Source: Flagellimonas hymeniacidonis (GTDB lineage Bacteria > Bacteroidota > Bacteroidia > Flavobacteriales > Flavobacteriaceae). Taken from it: a stretch of DNA of 64,000 bases. Location of the stretch: assembly GCF_008040165.1 (NCBI RefSeq), contig NZ_VRUR01000003.1, positions 38,721 to 102,720 on the forward strand. Direction: 5' to 3'. Positions 1-8,505 of the stretch are shown here, piece after piece. Made by a program: the position numbers and the translations under genes. Position 1 is the stretch's first letter. Each line of letters opens with the position of its first letter. A model generated the notes under the pieces. It was not told where the DNA came from, did not search any database, and was given only the letters and a program-made list of their open reading frames with translations.

Positions 1-1
1 C

Positions 2-1414
2 AATGAGATGCGATCATTGGTTTTGGAGCAGGATATCCCTACGCTTCAAAAGCATATTTCAAGGAAAAAGTTCAGTTATGTTGATTTAACATTGTTTTAT
101 CTACATCGCATTTATACATATGAGCTACCTAATGAAACAACATTAAACACAGTGTTGGCCTTGAATCCCAATGTTTTGGAAGAAGCTAGAAAGTTGGATG
201 CTGATTCCGAAGGTCATCATCCTATTTATGGGATGCCGATATTGTTAAAGGACAACATTGGCATTCAAGGGATGAAAACAACCGCTGGGGCAATAGCATT
301 AATGGAAAACGAAACGGATGATGCTTACATTGTGGAGCGTCTAAAAGAAAAAGGAGTATTAATTTTAGGAAAAGTAAACTTGAGTGAGTGGGCCAATTTT
401 ATTTGTGAATGCCCCAATGGTCAAAGTGCCGTAGGAGGTCAGACCTTAAACCCATATGGTCGTCGTGTTTTTGATACCGGAGGCTCAAGTGCTGGCAGTG
501 GCACCTCTGTAGCAGCAAATTATGCAGTGGCAGCGGTAGGTACAGAGACCTCTGGCTCCATTCTATCGCCATCTGGTCAAAATTCTGTTGTAGGGATGAA
601 ACCCACTATTGGGCTTTTGAGCCGAACTGGCATTGTTCCTATTTCAAGTACTTTGGATACTCCTGGTCCAATGACCAAAAATGTAATTGATAATGGAATT
701 TTATTGGATGCCATGCGTGGTTTTGACGACAATGACGAAAAATCTGTTCAAGCGGATTGGGAGGAAAGGTGGTATGCCAAAGAAGTAAGCCTTAAAGGCA
801 AAAGATTTGGTGCGTTCAAAAATTACATCGAAAGTGATTCCATTTATCGGGCAACAATGGAAAAATTGAAAATTGCCGGAGCTACCATTATTGAATTCGA
901 ACCACCTGAGGTAAAATTTGATGGTTTTCTTTCAATTTTGAACATCGACATGAAAAATGATTTACCAGATTATATTGAAACTCATGTAAAGGATAGCAAT
1001 AGTGTCCTTGTGCACGATGTGAAAGATGTTGTAGCATTTAATCTGAAAGATAGCTTGGTCAGAATTCCGTACGGACAGGCTCGATTAGATGGTATTTTGG
1101 CAGATACCACATCAATTGAAGGACTTAAGGCTATCAAACAAAGGTTGAAAGCCAATGGGCGCACCTATTTTAACGTTCCCATGAGTGAATATCGTTTAGA
1201 TGCCGTGTTGTCCATCAATAATTATGATGCCGGCGTAGCTGCTGCCGCAGAATATCCGGCGCTGACAATACCTATGGGATATAAAAATTCTGGTGAACCT
1301 ATCAATTTAACCTTCATTGCAAAACAATATCAGGAAGGGAAATTATATGCCTTGGGAGCCGCATTTGAATCTTTGACCAGAGCAAGGAAAATACCAGAAG
1401 CGTATATGGACTGA
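2..1414 (+). CDS. Amidase (amidase signature family), 5' end cut by window edge
   Basis: Amidase-signature hydrolase that would split a carboxamide C-N bond through a Ser-cisSer-Lys triad. Counting from the first visible ATG (nt 8), the catalytic Lys is K81 in PILLKDNIG, the cis-Ser is in the loop GGSSAGSG (about S160), and the nucleophile is S184 in TETSGSI. The spacing agrees with the GatA family. The frame is open to the left edge (Asn-Glu before the Met), and relatives of this non-GatA type carry a signal peptide and roughly 80-100 further residues, so the true start probably lies outside the window. It is not GatA: it lacks the GatCAB context and has a long insertion. The substrate is unknown. 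It ends 56 nt before the rimO start and may be separately transcribed. Confidence 0.85.
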   Translation, partial: NEMRSLVLEQDIPTLQKHISRKKFSYVDLTLFYLHRIYTYELPNETTLNTVLALNPNVLEEARKLDADSEGHHPIYGMPILLKDNIGIQGMKTTAGAIALMENETDDAYIVERLKEKGVLILGKVNLSEWANFICECPNGQSAVGGQTLNPYGRRVFDTGGSSAGSGTSVAANYAVAAVGTETSGSILSPSGQNSVVGMKPTIGLLSRTGIVPISSTLDTPGPMTKNVIDNGILLDAMRGFDDNDEKSVQADWEERWYAKEVSLKGKRFGAFKNYIESDSIYRATMEKLKIAGATIIEFEPPEVKFDGFLSILNIDMKNDLPDYIETHVKDSNSVLVHDVKDVVAFNLKDSLVRIPYGQARLDGILADTTSIEGLKAIKQRLKANGRTYFNVPMSEYRLDAVLSINNYDAGVAAAAEYPALTIPMGYKNSGEPINLTFIAKQYQEGKLYALGAAFESLTRARKIPEAYMD

Positions 1415-1443
1415 GCATATGATCCTAATGGTATTAACTTTTG

Positions 1444-1451
1444 TATTTTTG
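1444..1451 (+). promoter_or_regulatory. Bacteroidetes -7 promoter element for rimO
   Basis: TATTTTTG matches the Bacteroidetes -7 consensus TAnnTTTG and lies 19 nt before the rimO ATG at 1471. No clear TTG is seen about 19 bp upstream, so only the -7 half is supported. Its position inside the longer open frame (TTG at 1441) argues that translation begins at 1471. Confidence 0.45.
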
Positions 1452-1470
1452 CACCCCATTTACAAAACAT

Positions 1471-2781
1471 ATGCGCACAAAATCGCTTAAAAAGAACAAA
1501 ATCAATGTAGTTACCCTAGGTTGTAGCAAGAATGTCTACGATTCTGAGGTATTGATGGGTCAGCTGAGAGCCAATAACAAAGAAGTGGTTCATGAAGAAG
1601 AAGGCAACGTTGTTGTTATAAACACCTGCGGATTTATTGCCAATGCCAAAGAGGAAAGTGTAAATACCATTTTGGAATACGTTCAAAAGAAAGAAGCAGG
1701 GGATGTAGATAAGGTTTTTGTGACAGGATGTTTAAGCGAGCGCTACAAACCCGATTTGGAAAAGGAAATTCCAAATGTGGATGAATACTTTGGAACCAGT
1801 GATTTGCCCAATTTGTTGAAAGCTTTAGGGGCTGATTACAAGCATGAATTGATAGGGGAACGTTTGACCACAACTCCAAAAAATTATGCCTATTTAAAAA
1901 TTGCCGAAGGTTGTGATAGACCATGTTCTTTTTGTGCTATTCCCATAATGCGGGGAAAACATAGGAGCAAACCTATTCAAGAATTGGTTTCAGAATCTGA
2001 GAAATTAGCAGCGAAAGGAGTCAAGGAACTTATTTTAATAGCCCAAGATTTAACGTATTATGGTCTTGATTTGTATAAAAAAAGAAATTTGGCCGAGTTG
2101 CTTCAAGCCTTGGTAAAGGTTGAAGGAATTGAATGGATTCGACTACACTACGCTTTTCCAACAGGATTTCCTATGGATGTATTGGAAGTGATGAAGAAAG
2201 AGCCTAAAATCTGCAATTACATTGATATACCACTACAGCACATCGCAGACCCTATTTTAAAAAGTATGCGCCGAGGGACAACTAAGGTGAAAACAACACA
2301 ATTGCTTCAAGACTTTAGGGCAGCCGTTCCAGAAATGACCATAAGAACTACTTTGATTGTGGGGTACCCAGGGGAAACAGAGGAAGATTTTCAAACACTA
2401 AAAGACTGGGTGACAGAAATGCGTTTTGAGCGTTTGGGTTGTTTCACGTATAGCCATGAGGAAAATACCCATGCATACTCGCTAGAAGATGATGTCCCTG
2501 AGGAAGTAAAGCAACAGCGTGCCAATGAAATTATGGAGGTTCAATCACAAATCTCTTGGGAGTTGAATCAAGAAAGAATAGGGAAAACCTTTAAGTGTAT
2601 CATTGACCGAAAAGAAGGAAACCATTTTGTTGGTCGCACAGAGTTCGATTCGCCAGATGTGGACAATGAAGTATTGATAGACGCTACAAAACACTATGTA
2701 AAAGTCGGGGATTTTGCCTCTGTCGAAATTACCGAAGCTTCAGATTTTGATTTGTATGGTATTCCATCCCATAAGAAATAG
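1471..2781 (+). CDS. rimO: Ribosomal protein uS12 methylthiotransferase RimO
   Basis: Radical-SAM methylthiotransferase that adds a methylthio group to the conserved aspartate of ribosomal protein S12. The protein is 436 aa from ATG 1471. The N-terminal UPF0004 domain opens with VVTLGCSKNVYDSE, the RimO form of the motif, and carries cluster cysteines C18, C53 and C87. The radical-SAM core has CxxxCxxC (C148, C152, C155, in EGCDRPCSFC), and a TRAM-like C-terminus follows. A TTG at 1441 would add ten residues, but a -7 promoter element occupies that stretch, so the ATG is preferred. The gene ends 6 nt from the convergent SMP-30-like gene, with no clear terminator between. Confidence 0.95.
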   Translation: MRTKSLKKNKINVVTLGCSKNVYDSEVLMGQLRANNKEVVHEEEGNVVVINTCGFIANAKEESVNTILEYVQKKEAGDVDKVFVTGCLSERYKPDLEKEIPNVDEYFGTSDLPNLLKALGADYKHELIGERLTTTPKNYAYLKIAEGCDRPCSFCAIPIMRGKHRSKPIQELVSESEKLAAKGVKELILIAQDLTYYGLDLYKKRNLAELLQALVKVEGIEWIRLHYAFPTGFPMDVLEVMKKEPKICNYIDIPLQHIADPILKSMRRGTTKVKTTQLLQDFRAAVPEMTIRTTLIVGYPGETEEDFQTLKDWVTEMRFERLGCFTYSHEENTHAYSLEDDVPEEVKQQRANEIMEVQSQISWELNQERIGKTFKCIIDRKEGNHFVGRTEFDSPDVDNEVLIDATKHYVKVGDFASVEITEASDFDLYGIPSHKK

Positions 2782-2787
2782 GCAAGT

Positions 2788-3675
2788 TTAATTGACTTCT
2801 GCAATAGGATGAACACCGAGGAAAAAGGAAGATTTATCTTGTTTTCCTTGAGCTATTACGATTTTATGATGTTCGGGAATAAAATCCAAGTCCCCAAAAT
2901 AGCTGTTATTCTCTGCTAATTTTTCAACTTGTAGATTTTTATTGATATGCCAAAGTGCACTGTTTTCTACTGTTGTAACATAATATCCTCCTTCACCATC
3001 TAAGGCAATTCCATCGAAATCGGAAATATTTGGCTCTAAGTTGAGTTTTGTAATTTTTTTTGAATTGATATCAATGGACACCAAATGTGTTCCACCAATA
3101 GTTAATGTTTCTCCCTTAATTGCAATTCCATTCGCCCATGTAAGTAGGTTATCATCTTTTAAAAAAGATTGCATTTCCGCATTTTGTACTTTAAAAATGG
3201 TATGAATAAAAGAGGCAGTTACATAAATGAGTCCTTTTTTGCTTATAGCAACGTCATTGAGTCCCGATTTTTCTATTGGTTCAGTAATTCTTTGCAAGAT
3301 TTCACCACTGGCTGTATTTATCACTACAAGGTTGTTAATGTCTGCGACATATAAATTGCCATCATGTATTGCCATTCCTGTAGGTCTATTGAGACCTGAC
3401 ACCCATTTTTGCTCTAGTAATTTGCCTTCTGCGGATATTTTTGCAATGAAACCTTGATTCCCAAGCTTGTAATCTTTTCCACAAGAGGCATAAAAAACTT
3501 GATGCTCAGCATCAAAAATTACACTCTCCACATTTAGGAGTTCTTTTCCCAAAACCCATTTTAGTTGATGGGTAGTTGGTTCTCTTTCAGAATCTTGGTC
3601 GCCAACTTTTTTATGCGCCTTTTTGCACGCAAATATGGTCAGCGCTGCAAAAAGAAGTATGATTTTTAATTTCAT
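2788..3675 (-). CDS. SMP-30/NHL-like beta-propeller lipoprotein
   Basis: Probable lipid-anchored beta-propeller protein of 295 aa. The start at 3675 gives MKLKIILLFAALTIFACKK, a short signal peptide with a lipobox ending in Cys. An upstream in-frame start (3708) would bury that signal behind 11 residues. The body contains repeated strands of the type GLNRPTGMAI, VADINNLVVINTASGE and ANGIAIKG, as in SMP-30/gluconolactonase and NHL propellers. Metal ligands of true SMP-30 lactonases could not be assigned with confidence, so a binding or scaffold role is as likely as catalysis. It lies 43 nt downstream of the SRPBCC gene on the same strand and may be the last gene of that group. Confidence 0.6.
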   Translation of the reverse strand: MKLKIILLFAALTIFACKKAHKKVGDQDSEREPTTHQLKWVLGKELLNVESVIFDAEHQVFYASCGKDYKLGNQGFIAKISAEGKLLEQKWVSGLNRPTGMAIHDGNLYVADINNLVVINTASGEILQRITEPIEKSGLNDVAISKKGLIYVTASFIHTIFKVQNAEMQSFLKDDNLLTWANGIAIKGETLTIGGTHLVSIDINSKKITKLNLEPNISDFDGIALDGEGGYYVTTVENSALWHINKNLQVEKLAENNSYFGDLDFIPEHHKIVIAQGKQDKSSFFLGVHPIAEVN

Positions 3676-3718
3676 GTGTTTGAAGAAATGTATTGCCAAG
3701 GATTTCACACTCGCTAAA

Positions 3719-4231
3719 CTACATGTTTACAAACTCAAATCCAGATAGCGGAATGTTTCTTAAATCATGTTCGGTTTCATTCAATAAAATTCCGTGCTCC
3801 AAATACGCTTTTAAATTTGCAAGCCAAAACGTCCAACCGTTACTGCACCCATGGTGAATGTTTAGTTTGCTTTCCTCATCAACGGGGATTTCATGCTGTT
3901 TTAGGATTACTAGAACTGCTTTTTCATGGTCTTCAAGGGTTACCGATACCTTGCTGTCTGCAAAAGAGACTTCCAAAAAATCCTTTCCGTTAGCTTTAAG
4001 TACAGTTCCTTCCTCTTTTCCATCCCAGTTGTGCCACTTCCACAGGTACGAATCCCCAGCTTGAATGTTTTCATCCACTTTTCGTTCCTCTCCGGTTGCC
4101 GAAGTATATATAGCTGTACTTAGAAACCAAGATGTGATACCCTCTGAGGTTCCCCAACACCAATATAATTTTTCAATGGGGGCTTTTATGAAGATTTTTT
4201 TGGTAAAACAATCGAAAGTAAGTTTGTTCAT
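3719..4231 (-). CDS. SRPBCC / AHSA1-type START-like domain protein
   Basis: Cytoplasmic 170-aa protein of the SRPBCC (Bet v1/START-like) fold, AHSA1 branch. It begins FDCFTKKIFIKAPIEKLYWCW, matching the family opening 'I-x-A-P-hydrophobic-xx-V/L-W-x-hydrophobic', then GITSWF, and has the WHNWDGKEEGTV and LEVSF strands and a C-terminal helix after NGWTFWLANLKAYLE. Such proteins bind small hydrophobic ligands or act as co-chaperone-like modules. No specific ligand can be inferred. It overlaps the upstream beta-lactamase-like gene by 4 nt (ATGA), so the two are probably translationally coupled. Confidence 0.7.
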   Translation of the reverse strand: MNKLTFDCFTKKIFIKAPIEKLYWCWGTSEGITSWFLSTAIYTSATGEERKVDENIQAGDSYLWKWHNWDGKEEGTVLKANGKDFLEVSFADSKVSVTLEDHEKAVLVILKQHEIPVDEESKLNIHHGCSNGWTFWLANLKAYLEHGILLNETEHDLRNIPLSGFEFVNM

Positions 4232-5367
4232 CGCTTGCGTTTTAGTTCATACTGATATAGTTCTCTACCTAATTGTGCTAAAAACGGAATGCCGACTTCA
4301 TCGTACTCGTAAACATTGTCGTTAAATACGCCATCCTTGTTTACCAATATTGTGGCCGTAACCATGAAGTCTATATTGTTTTTAACATCCTGAATATAAG
4401 CACAATCGGTTAAAGTTCCATAGGCATAGCCTACTTTGTTGTAAATCTTAATATGCTCAGGGATTGGGTCTGTTGAATCACCGAACATTAAAAATTTCAC
4501 GTAGCTATCATAATATTCCACTGGGTCGTATCCAAGAGATTTTGGAAGTGTATGCATTGCCTCTAACAAAAGCATACGCTGGTCTTCACTCAAATTAAAT
4601 TGATTTTCTCTTGAAAAGGCTTTTGGAAAAATGATTCTTTTTAGCAGGCTATGCTGCGTCTCAATTGGGTAATAGTTTTTCAGCGAAAAATCGAAAGCAC
4701 CCAAATGCAGAGAATCATCCTCATAGAACCCCGTTCCTTTCTCAATTTTTTGCACTTTCAATGGATTGGGAATTTTATTTACGATTGAACTGCTGGTTGC
4801 TGTAGTGGAATCATTTAAGTAAATGACTAAAGGTTTGGTGGTTATTTCATCTGCGTTGGGTGTAGAAAGTCGATGTGAAATTCGAATGGGTACAAGGCCA
4901 TGCTGTTGCATTCTATTGTTTACACCATCCTGCCCCAAAAATTCAATTAATCTGTTATTAGCGGTATTATCAGATATGGCAAATATTTCAGAAACGGCTT
5001 TGGCAAAAGTGGTTTCTACGGTATCCCCCTCAATATAAAATCTGGTATTCACAGTTAGTGAATCCGTTTCATTGATTTTTTCAAGAGCAGTAACTACAGT
5101 GGGAAATTTAACTGTACTGGCAGGGTAGAAATAATTGTTTTTATCAACTTGAAAATCAAAATCGGTAAAAAATACAGCCTCACTTTTTCTATTTATTTGT
5201 GTATATCGTATTTGAACCTCATGCTGACTTAGGCTATCCATAACCCTTTTAATAAAGTGGTTTTCTGAGGAAAGTATGGTTTCCAATGGGTTTGCATCTA
5301 CTCTTTTTGTGCAAGAGACGAGTGTTATGCTACCAATGAAAATTGAGATAAAAAGCTGTTTAAACAT
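4228..5367 (-). CDS. Class A beta-lactamase-like serine hydrolase, lipoprotein
   Basis: A 379-aa serine hydrolase of the penicillin-binding/class A beta-lactamase fold. A lipoprotein signal (MFKQLFISIFIGSITLVSC) places it in the periplasm, membrane-tethered. The visible catalytic motifs are SxxK as S84-T-V-K87 in YPASTVKFP, SDN at S132-D133-N134 in AISDNTANN, and a third K-x-G box as KVG in IYNKVGYAYG. An omega-loop Glu is not obvious, and the protein is about 90 residues longer than true class A enzymes (large insert after SDN). A peptidoglycan-related or housekeeping esterase role is therefore as likely as drug hydrolysis. It leads a two-gene overlap with the SRPBCC gene downstream. Confidence 0.75.
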   Translation of the reverse strand: MFKQLFISIFIGSITLVSCTKRVDANPLETILSSENHFIKRVMDSLSQHEVQIRYTQINRKSEAVFFTDFDFQVDKNNYFYPASTVKFPTVVTALEKINETDSLTVNTRFYIEGDTVETTFAKAVSEIFAISDNTANNRLIEFLGQDGVNNRMQQHGLVPIRISHRLSTPNADEITTKPLVIYLNDSTTATSSSIVNKIPNPLKVQKIEKGTGFYEDDSLHLGAFDFSLKNYYPIETQHSLLKRIIFPKAFSRENQFNLSEDQRMLLLEAMHTLPKSLGYDPVEYYDSYVKFLMFGDSTDPIPEHIKIYNKVGYAYGTLTDCAYIQDVKNNIDFMVTATILVNKDGVFNDNVYEYDEVGIPFLAQLGRELYQYELKRKR

Positions 5368-5398
5368 TAACCGAGTTTAGAGTTTTTATAGAGCGAGA

Positions 5399-5656
5399 TT
5401 AATAACCCTCCAAATAAACCTCACCCCTTTGTGGTTTTAAAATTTCGCGAACTTCTTCCATTTCAAATTCTGCTACAACCAAATATGCAATACTATGGGT
5501 GTCACTAAAATGTTCAAAGCCGGTAATGTCAAATTTTAGCTCTTCAATTATTACAAATTCCGCCAAATGTTTTTGATAATGTTCCGCGGTATTGGCAGCT
5601 CTCGGGCCGCGAAAATCCCAAATCATTTTTATTTTTCTGTCCAATGCTTTTTCCAT
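5399..5656 (-). CDS. Small conserved hypothetical protein (85 aa)
   Basis: Not recognised as a named family. It is an 85-aa soluble protein with no signal peptide, beginning MEKALDRKIKMIWDFRGP, with HYQKHLAEF and a C-terminal EVREILKPQRGEVYLEGY. Its length and beta-alpha pattern suggest a dimeric alpha-beta barrel-like or ferredoxin-fold small protein, but that is only an impression. It sits 2 nt downstream of an SRPBCC gene on the same strand, so the two are almost surely cotranscribed. Confidence 0.55.
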   Translation of the reverse strand: MEKALDRKIKMIWDFRGPRAANTAEHYQKHLAEFVIIEELKFDITGFEHFSDTHSIAYLVVAEFEMEEVREILKPQRGEVYLEGY

Positions 5657-5658
5657 AA

Positions 5659-6114
5659 TTACTGAGGGTTTAATACAGAGGTGCCATTTTCGGCAAATGC
5701 CTTAAAGTCTTTCAAATATTTCATAGATTGTTTTTTAAAAGCTCCCGGCATTAAAAAACCAATCAACTTCATACCTAAACCGGAGAATTGAAACTCACTT
5801 TCAGAAATCCAAAGGGTCTTGCCCTCTACGTCCTTAAAATAGTTTTTCTGAATATTGTGAATTCCTTTGGTGTCATAAGTAGTATGCAATTCATGCGGCA
5901 GATTACTCTTAATGATGGTTTCCACCATTTCAAACTCGCGTTTCCCCATTTTATATTTTAAGCTCATTTGTGCTCCCTCCGCGTTTGGTCTATCAGAAAG
6001 GAGTTGGTACTCTTGAAGTCCTTCTTGCCAATGCTTCATATGCTCTGGATTGTCCAGTTTTTTTATGAATTCGTCAAGAGGTAAATTAACGGTTATTTCT
6101 GTGGTATACTTCAT
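5659..6114 (-). CDS. SRPBCC family protein (polyketide cyclase-like)
   Basis: A 151-aa cytoplasmic SRPBCC protein. It starts MKYTTEITVNLPLDEFIKKLDNPEHMKHW, the usual first strand and the two small helices that cap the ligand cavity. It continues with alternating strands (AQMSLKYKMGKREFEMVETI, then a long strand in SESEFQFSG) and ends in an amphipathic helix (KKQSMKYLKDFKAFAENG). No catalytic residue can be named. It starts divergently from the foldase gene at 6230 and is followed after 2 nt by the 85-aa hypothetical gene. Confidence 0.65.
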   Translation of the reverse strand: MKYTTEITVNLPLDEFIKKLDNPEHMKHWQEGLQEYQLLSDRPNAEGAQMSLKYKMGKREFEMVETIIKSNLPHELHTTYDTKGIHNIQKNYFKDVEGKTLWISESEFQFSGLGMKLIGFLMPGAFKKQSMKYLKDFKAFAENGTSVLNPQ

Positions 6115-6195
6115 TTTGGCAGGTTTTGTACTAATGTAATAAATTATCTGATTTCAATAACCTACTAAAAATCTGTTAATGAGTGCGAAACCTAC

Positions 6196-6225
6196 TTGCG
6201 AGGCTTTAAGTAATTGTTATTTTTG
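6196..6225 (+). promoter_or_regulatory. Bacteroidetes-type promoter, foldase/surA operon
   Basis: TTG at 6196-6198, 19 bp, then TATTTTTG at 6218-6225. This fits the Bacteroidetes sigma-A consensus TTG-N19-TAnnTTTG. The first plausible ATG is at 6230, only 4 nt past the -7 element, so the transcript is predicted to have almost no leader. Confidence 0.6.
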
Positions 6226-6229
6226 CGAG

Positions 6230-7111
6230 ATGCTTTCTCTTCAAAAAAATAAAGTCTTTCTCTTTGTATCCATAGGATTTTTGGTTTTGTCCTCTTGCGA
6301 TTCCCTTTTTAAAGAGAAGGTTGAAAAGGAACCTTTGGCCAGAGTTGGGGATTCTTTTTTATACAAAGAGGATATAGCTTCTTTTATTAGAGATGATATG
6401 TCTGCCCAAGATAGCGCCCTGTTTGTGACCAATTATATTAATAATTGGGCGTCGAAACAGTTGTTGTTATCTAAGTCTCGGATTAATCTACCAGAAGAAA
6501 AACTTAATGAATTTGACCGTTTGGTCGCTGATTATCGTGCAGATTTGTATACTAGAGCCTACATAGAAGCTTTGGTGCTTCAGGCGCAAGATACCGCGGT
6601 AACCCGTTCACAACTTAGACAATACTACGAGAAAGAAAAAGAGAACTTTAAACTAAACGAAAAACTGGTCCAACTTAGATTTGTAGGATTGCCAGTGCAG
6701 TTTTTGGATAAGGATGAAGTGAGCAGAAAAATGAACAACTGGGAAACTACGGATAAGGATTATCTGGATTCCATAGCTGTTCAGTTTAAAAAAATACATT
6801 TTAATGATTCTATTTGGGTTGGAGTTTCTCGGGTTATTGAAGTAATACCACCGCTCACTTCGCTAAATGAAGAGAAGTACTTAAAAAAATCACAATTTTT
6901 TGAATTGCAGGATTCCTTAGGGGTATATTTGGGAAAAGTGACCGATGTATTGGAAATCAACGATACCGCCCCTTTTGACTACATAGCTCCAGATATTAGG
7001 CAGCTGATTTTAAATAGAAGACGGCTTAATTACGTAAGAAAACTGGAGACCGAGATTATTGATGAAGCTATAAAGAAGAACGAATTTGAGGTTTATGAAA
7101 ACAATGAATAA
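6230..7111 (+). CDS. Periplasmic foldase / PpiC-SurA N-terminal-like lipoprotein
   Basis: Predicted 293-aa lipoprotein. It begins MLSLQKNKVFLFVSIGF and has a lipobox ending SSCDSLF. The mature part opens LARVGDSFLYKEDI, the 'V-G-d-x-x-l-x-x-D-I' signature of SurA/PpiC N-terminal domains, followed by helices rich in Lys and Glu. A canonical parvulin catalytic domain is not obvious, so it may be a chaperone without isomerase activity. ATG 6230 is preferred over 6179 because the promoter lies between them and the signal peptide starts at the later Met. The downstream surA gene overlaps its 3' end, so the two probably form one operon handling outer-membrane protein folding. Confidence 0.7.
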   Translation: MLSLQKNKVFLFVSIGFLVLSSCDSLFKEKVEKEPLARVGDSFLYKEDIASFIRDDMSAQDSALFVTNYINNWASKQLLLSKSRINLPEEKLNEFDRLVADYRADLYTRAYIEALVLQAQDTAVTRSQLRQYYEKEKENFKLNEKLVQLRFVGLPVQFLDKDEVSRKMNNWETTDKDYLDSIAVQFKKIHFNDSIWVGVSRVIEVIPPLTSLNEEKYLKKSQFFELQDSLGVYLGKVTDVLEINDTAPFDYIAPDIRQLILNRRRLNYVRKLETEIIDEAIKKNEFEVYENNE

Positions 7112-8501
7112 AGGAATATTTGCAATACTATTTTTTGTTGCAGCTGGGCTGATACAAGCCCAGGATACGGATGAAGCCATAATGGTAAAAAAAGACACCA
7201 CCAGTGCTTCTAAAAAAGTAAAGTTGGACGGTATTGCCGCTGTAATTGGTGATTATGTTATTTTGGATTCTGACATAGAGAAGACCTTAATAGATTTAAA
7301 AAGTCAAGGAGCATCAACGCAAGATATTACCAGGTGCAGTCTTTTGGGCAAATTGATGGAAGACAGATTATATGCCCATCAAGCAGTTCAAGATAGTTTG
7401 CTGGTATCAGATGATCAGGTGAACGCGCAAAGTGATAGACAAATTCAACAATTAGTTTCCCAAGTAGGATCTATGGAAAAAGTGTTGAAATTCTACAAAA
7501 AAACAGATATAGAAAGCTTTAGGACTGAACTTTTTGAGATTAACAAGCTTCGTATGCTTTCAGAAAAAATGCAAGGAAGCATTGTGGAAGAAATAGAAGT
7601 GACTCCGGAAGAAGTACGTCAGTTTTTCAATAAAATCCCAGAAGATGAAAGACCAGTTTTTGGTGCTGAACTAGAGATAGCCCAAATTGTAAAACAACCA
7701 ACCGCACCTGAGGAGGAAAAACAAAAGGTTATTGATAGGTTAAACCAAATAAGACAGGATGTCGAAGATAATGACGCCAGTTTTAATGTTAAAGCAATTT
7801 TGTATTCACAAGATCCAGGCTCAAAATCTAAGGGAGGATTTTATAGCATGACTAGGGAAACACCTTTTGTGAAGGAATTTAAAGATGTTGCTTTTAGCTT
7901 GCAAGAAGGAGAAATTTCTGAACCCTTTGAAACAGATTTTGGGTATCACATCATTTATATTGAAAAAATTAGAGGACAGGAATTAGATCTACGACATATT
8001 CTGTTGATTCCCGAAATACCACAAAGTACTTTGGACAAGGCGGTAAAAGAGTTGGATAGCATCCGTCAGCAAATTTTGGATGGAAAATACACCTTTGCAG
8101 ATGCTGCATTGAATTTTTCAGATGAAAAAGAAACCAAGTTTGATGGTGGACTTTTAAGAAACCCCATAAATTTTGATTCCCGTTTTGAATTGACCAAAAT
8201 GGATCCTGCGCTATACAATCAAGTGCGTAACTTAAAAGATGAGGAAATTTCTGGTCCTTTAAGAGAGGACGATCAAAGAGGTGGGGCTCCCAAATTTAAA
8301 ATCATGAAAATTTCCAACCGCTATGACGAGCATAAAGCGGATTTTGCCAAAGACTACCTAAAAATTCAAGAGTTGGCACTCAGAGAAAAACAGTTTAATG
8401 CCATCAAAGATTGGATGGATGAGCACATAGATGATACATACATCCACGTAAACACAGATAATAGGGGCTGCGATTTTGCAAACAAATGGGTAAAGGAATA
8501 A
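7095..8501 (+). CDS. surA: Peptidylprolyl isomerase SurA-like
   Basis: Periplasmic outer-membrane-protein chaperone and prolyl isomerase of 468 aa. After a signal peptide (MNKGIFAILFFVAAGLIQAQ) comes the SurA N-terminal domain starting GIAAVIGDYVILDSDIEKTL. Two parvulin-like modules follow. The first contains ELEIAQIVKQP and SKSKGGFYSMTRET with FETDFGYHIIYIEK, and the second contains LDLRHILLIPEIP. The start is ATG 7095 or ATG 7104. A TTG at 7086 is less likely. Either ATG overlaps the 3' end of the upstream foldase gene, indicating translational coupling. The MoxR gene follows after 4 nt. Confidence 0.88.
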   Translation: MKTMNKGIFAILFFVAAGLIQAQDTDEAIMVKKDTTSASKKVKLDGIAAVIGDYVILDSDIEKTLIDLKSQGASTQDITRCSLLGKLMEDRLYAHQAVQDSLLVSDDQVNAQSDRQIQQLVSQVGSMEKVLKFYKKTDIESFRTELFEINKLRMLSEKMQGSIVEEIEVTPEEVRQFFNKIPEDERPVFGAELEIAQIVKQPTAPEEEKQKVIDRLNQIRQDVEDNDASFNVKAILYSQDPGSKSKGGFYSMTRETPFVKEFKDVAFSLQEGEISEPFETDFGYHIIYIEKIRGQELDLRHILLIPEIPQSTLDKAVKELDSIRQQILDGKYTFADAALNFSDEKETKFDGGLLRNPINFDSRFELTKMDPALYNQVRNLKDEEISGPLREDDQRGGAPKFKIMKISNRYDEHKADFAKDYLKIQELALREKQFNAIKDWMDEHIDDTYIHVNTDNRGCDFANKWVKE

Positions 8502-8505
8502 ATAC

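Noticed and set aside
4228..5367. Antibiotic-resistance beta-lactamase
   Set aside because: SxxK, SDN and KxG are present, but the protein is longer than class A enzymes, has a large insertion and no clear omega-loop Glu; a general serine hydrolase call is safer.
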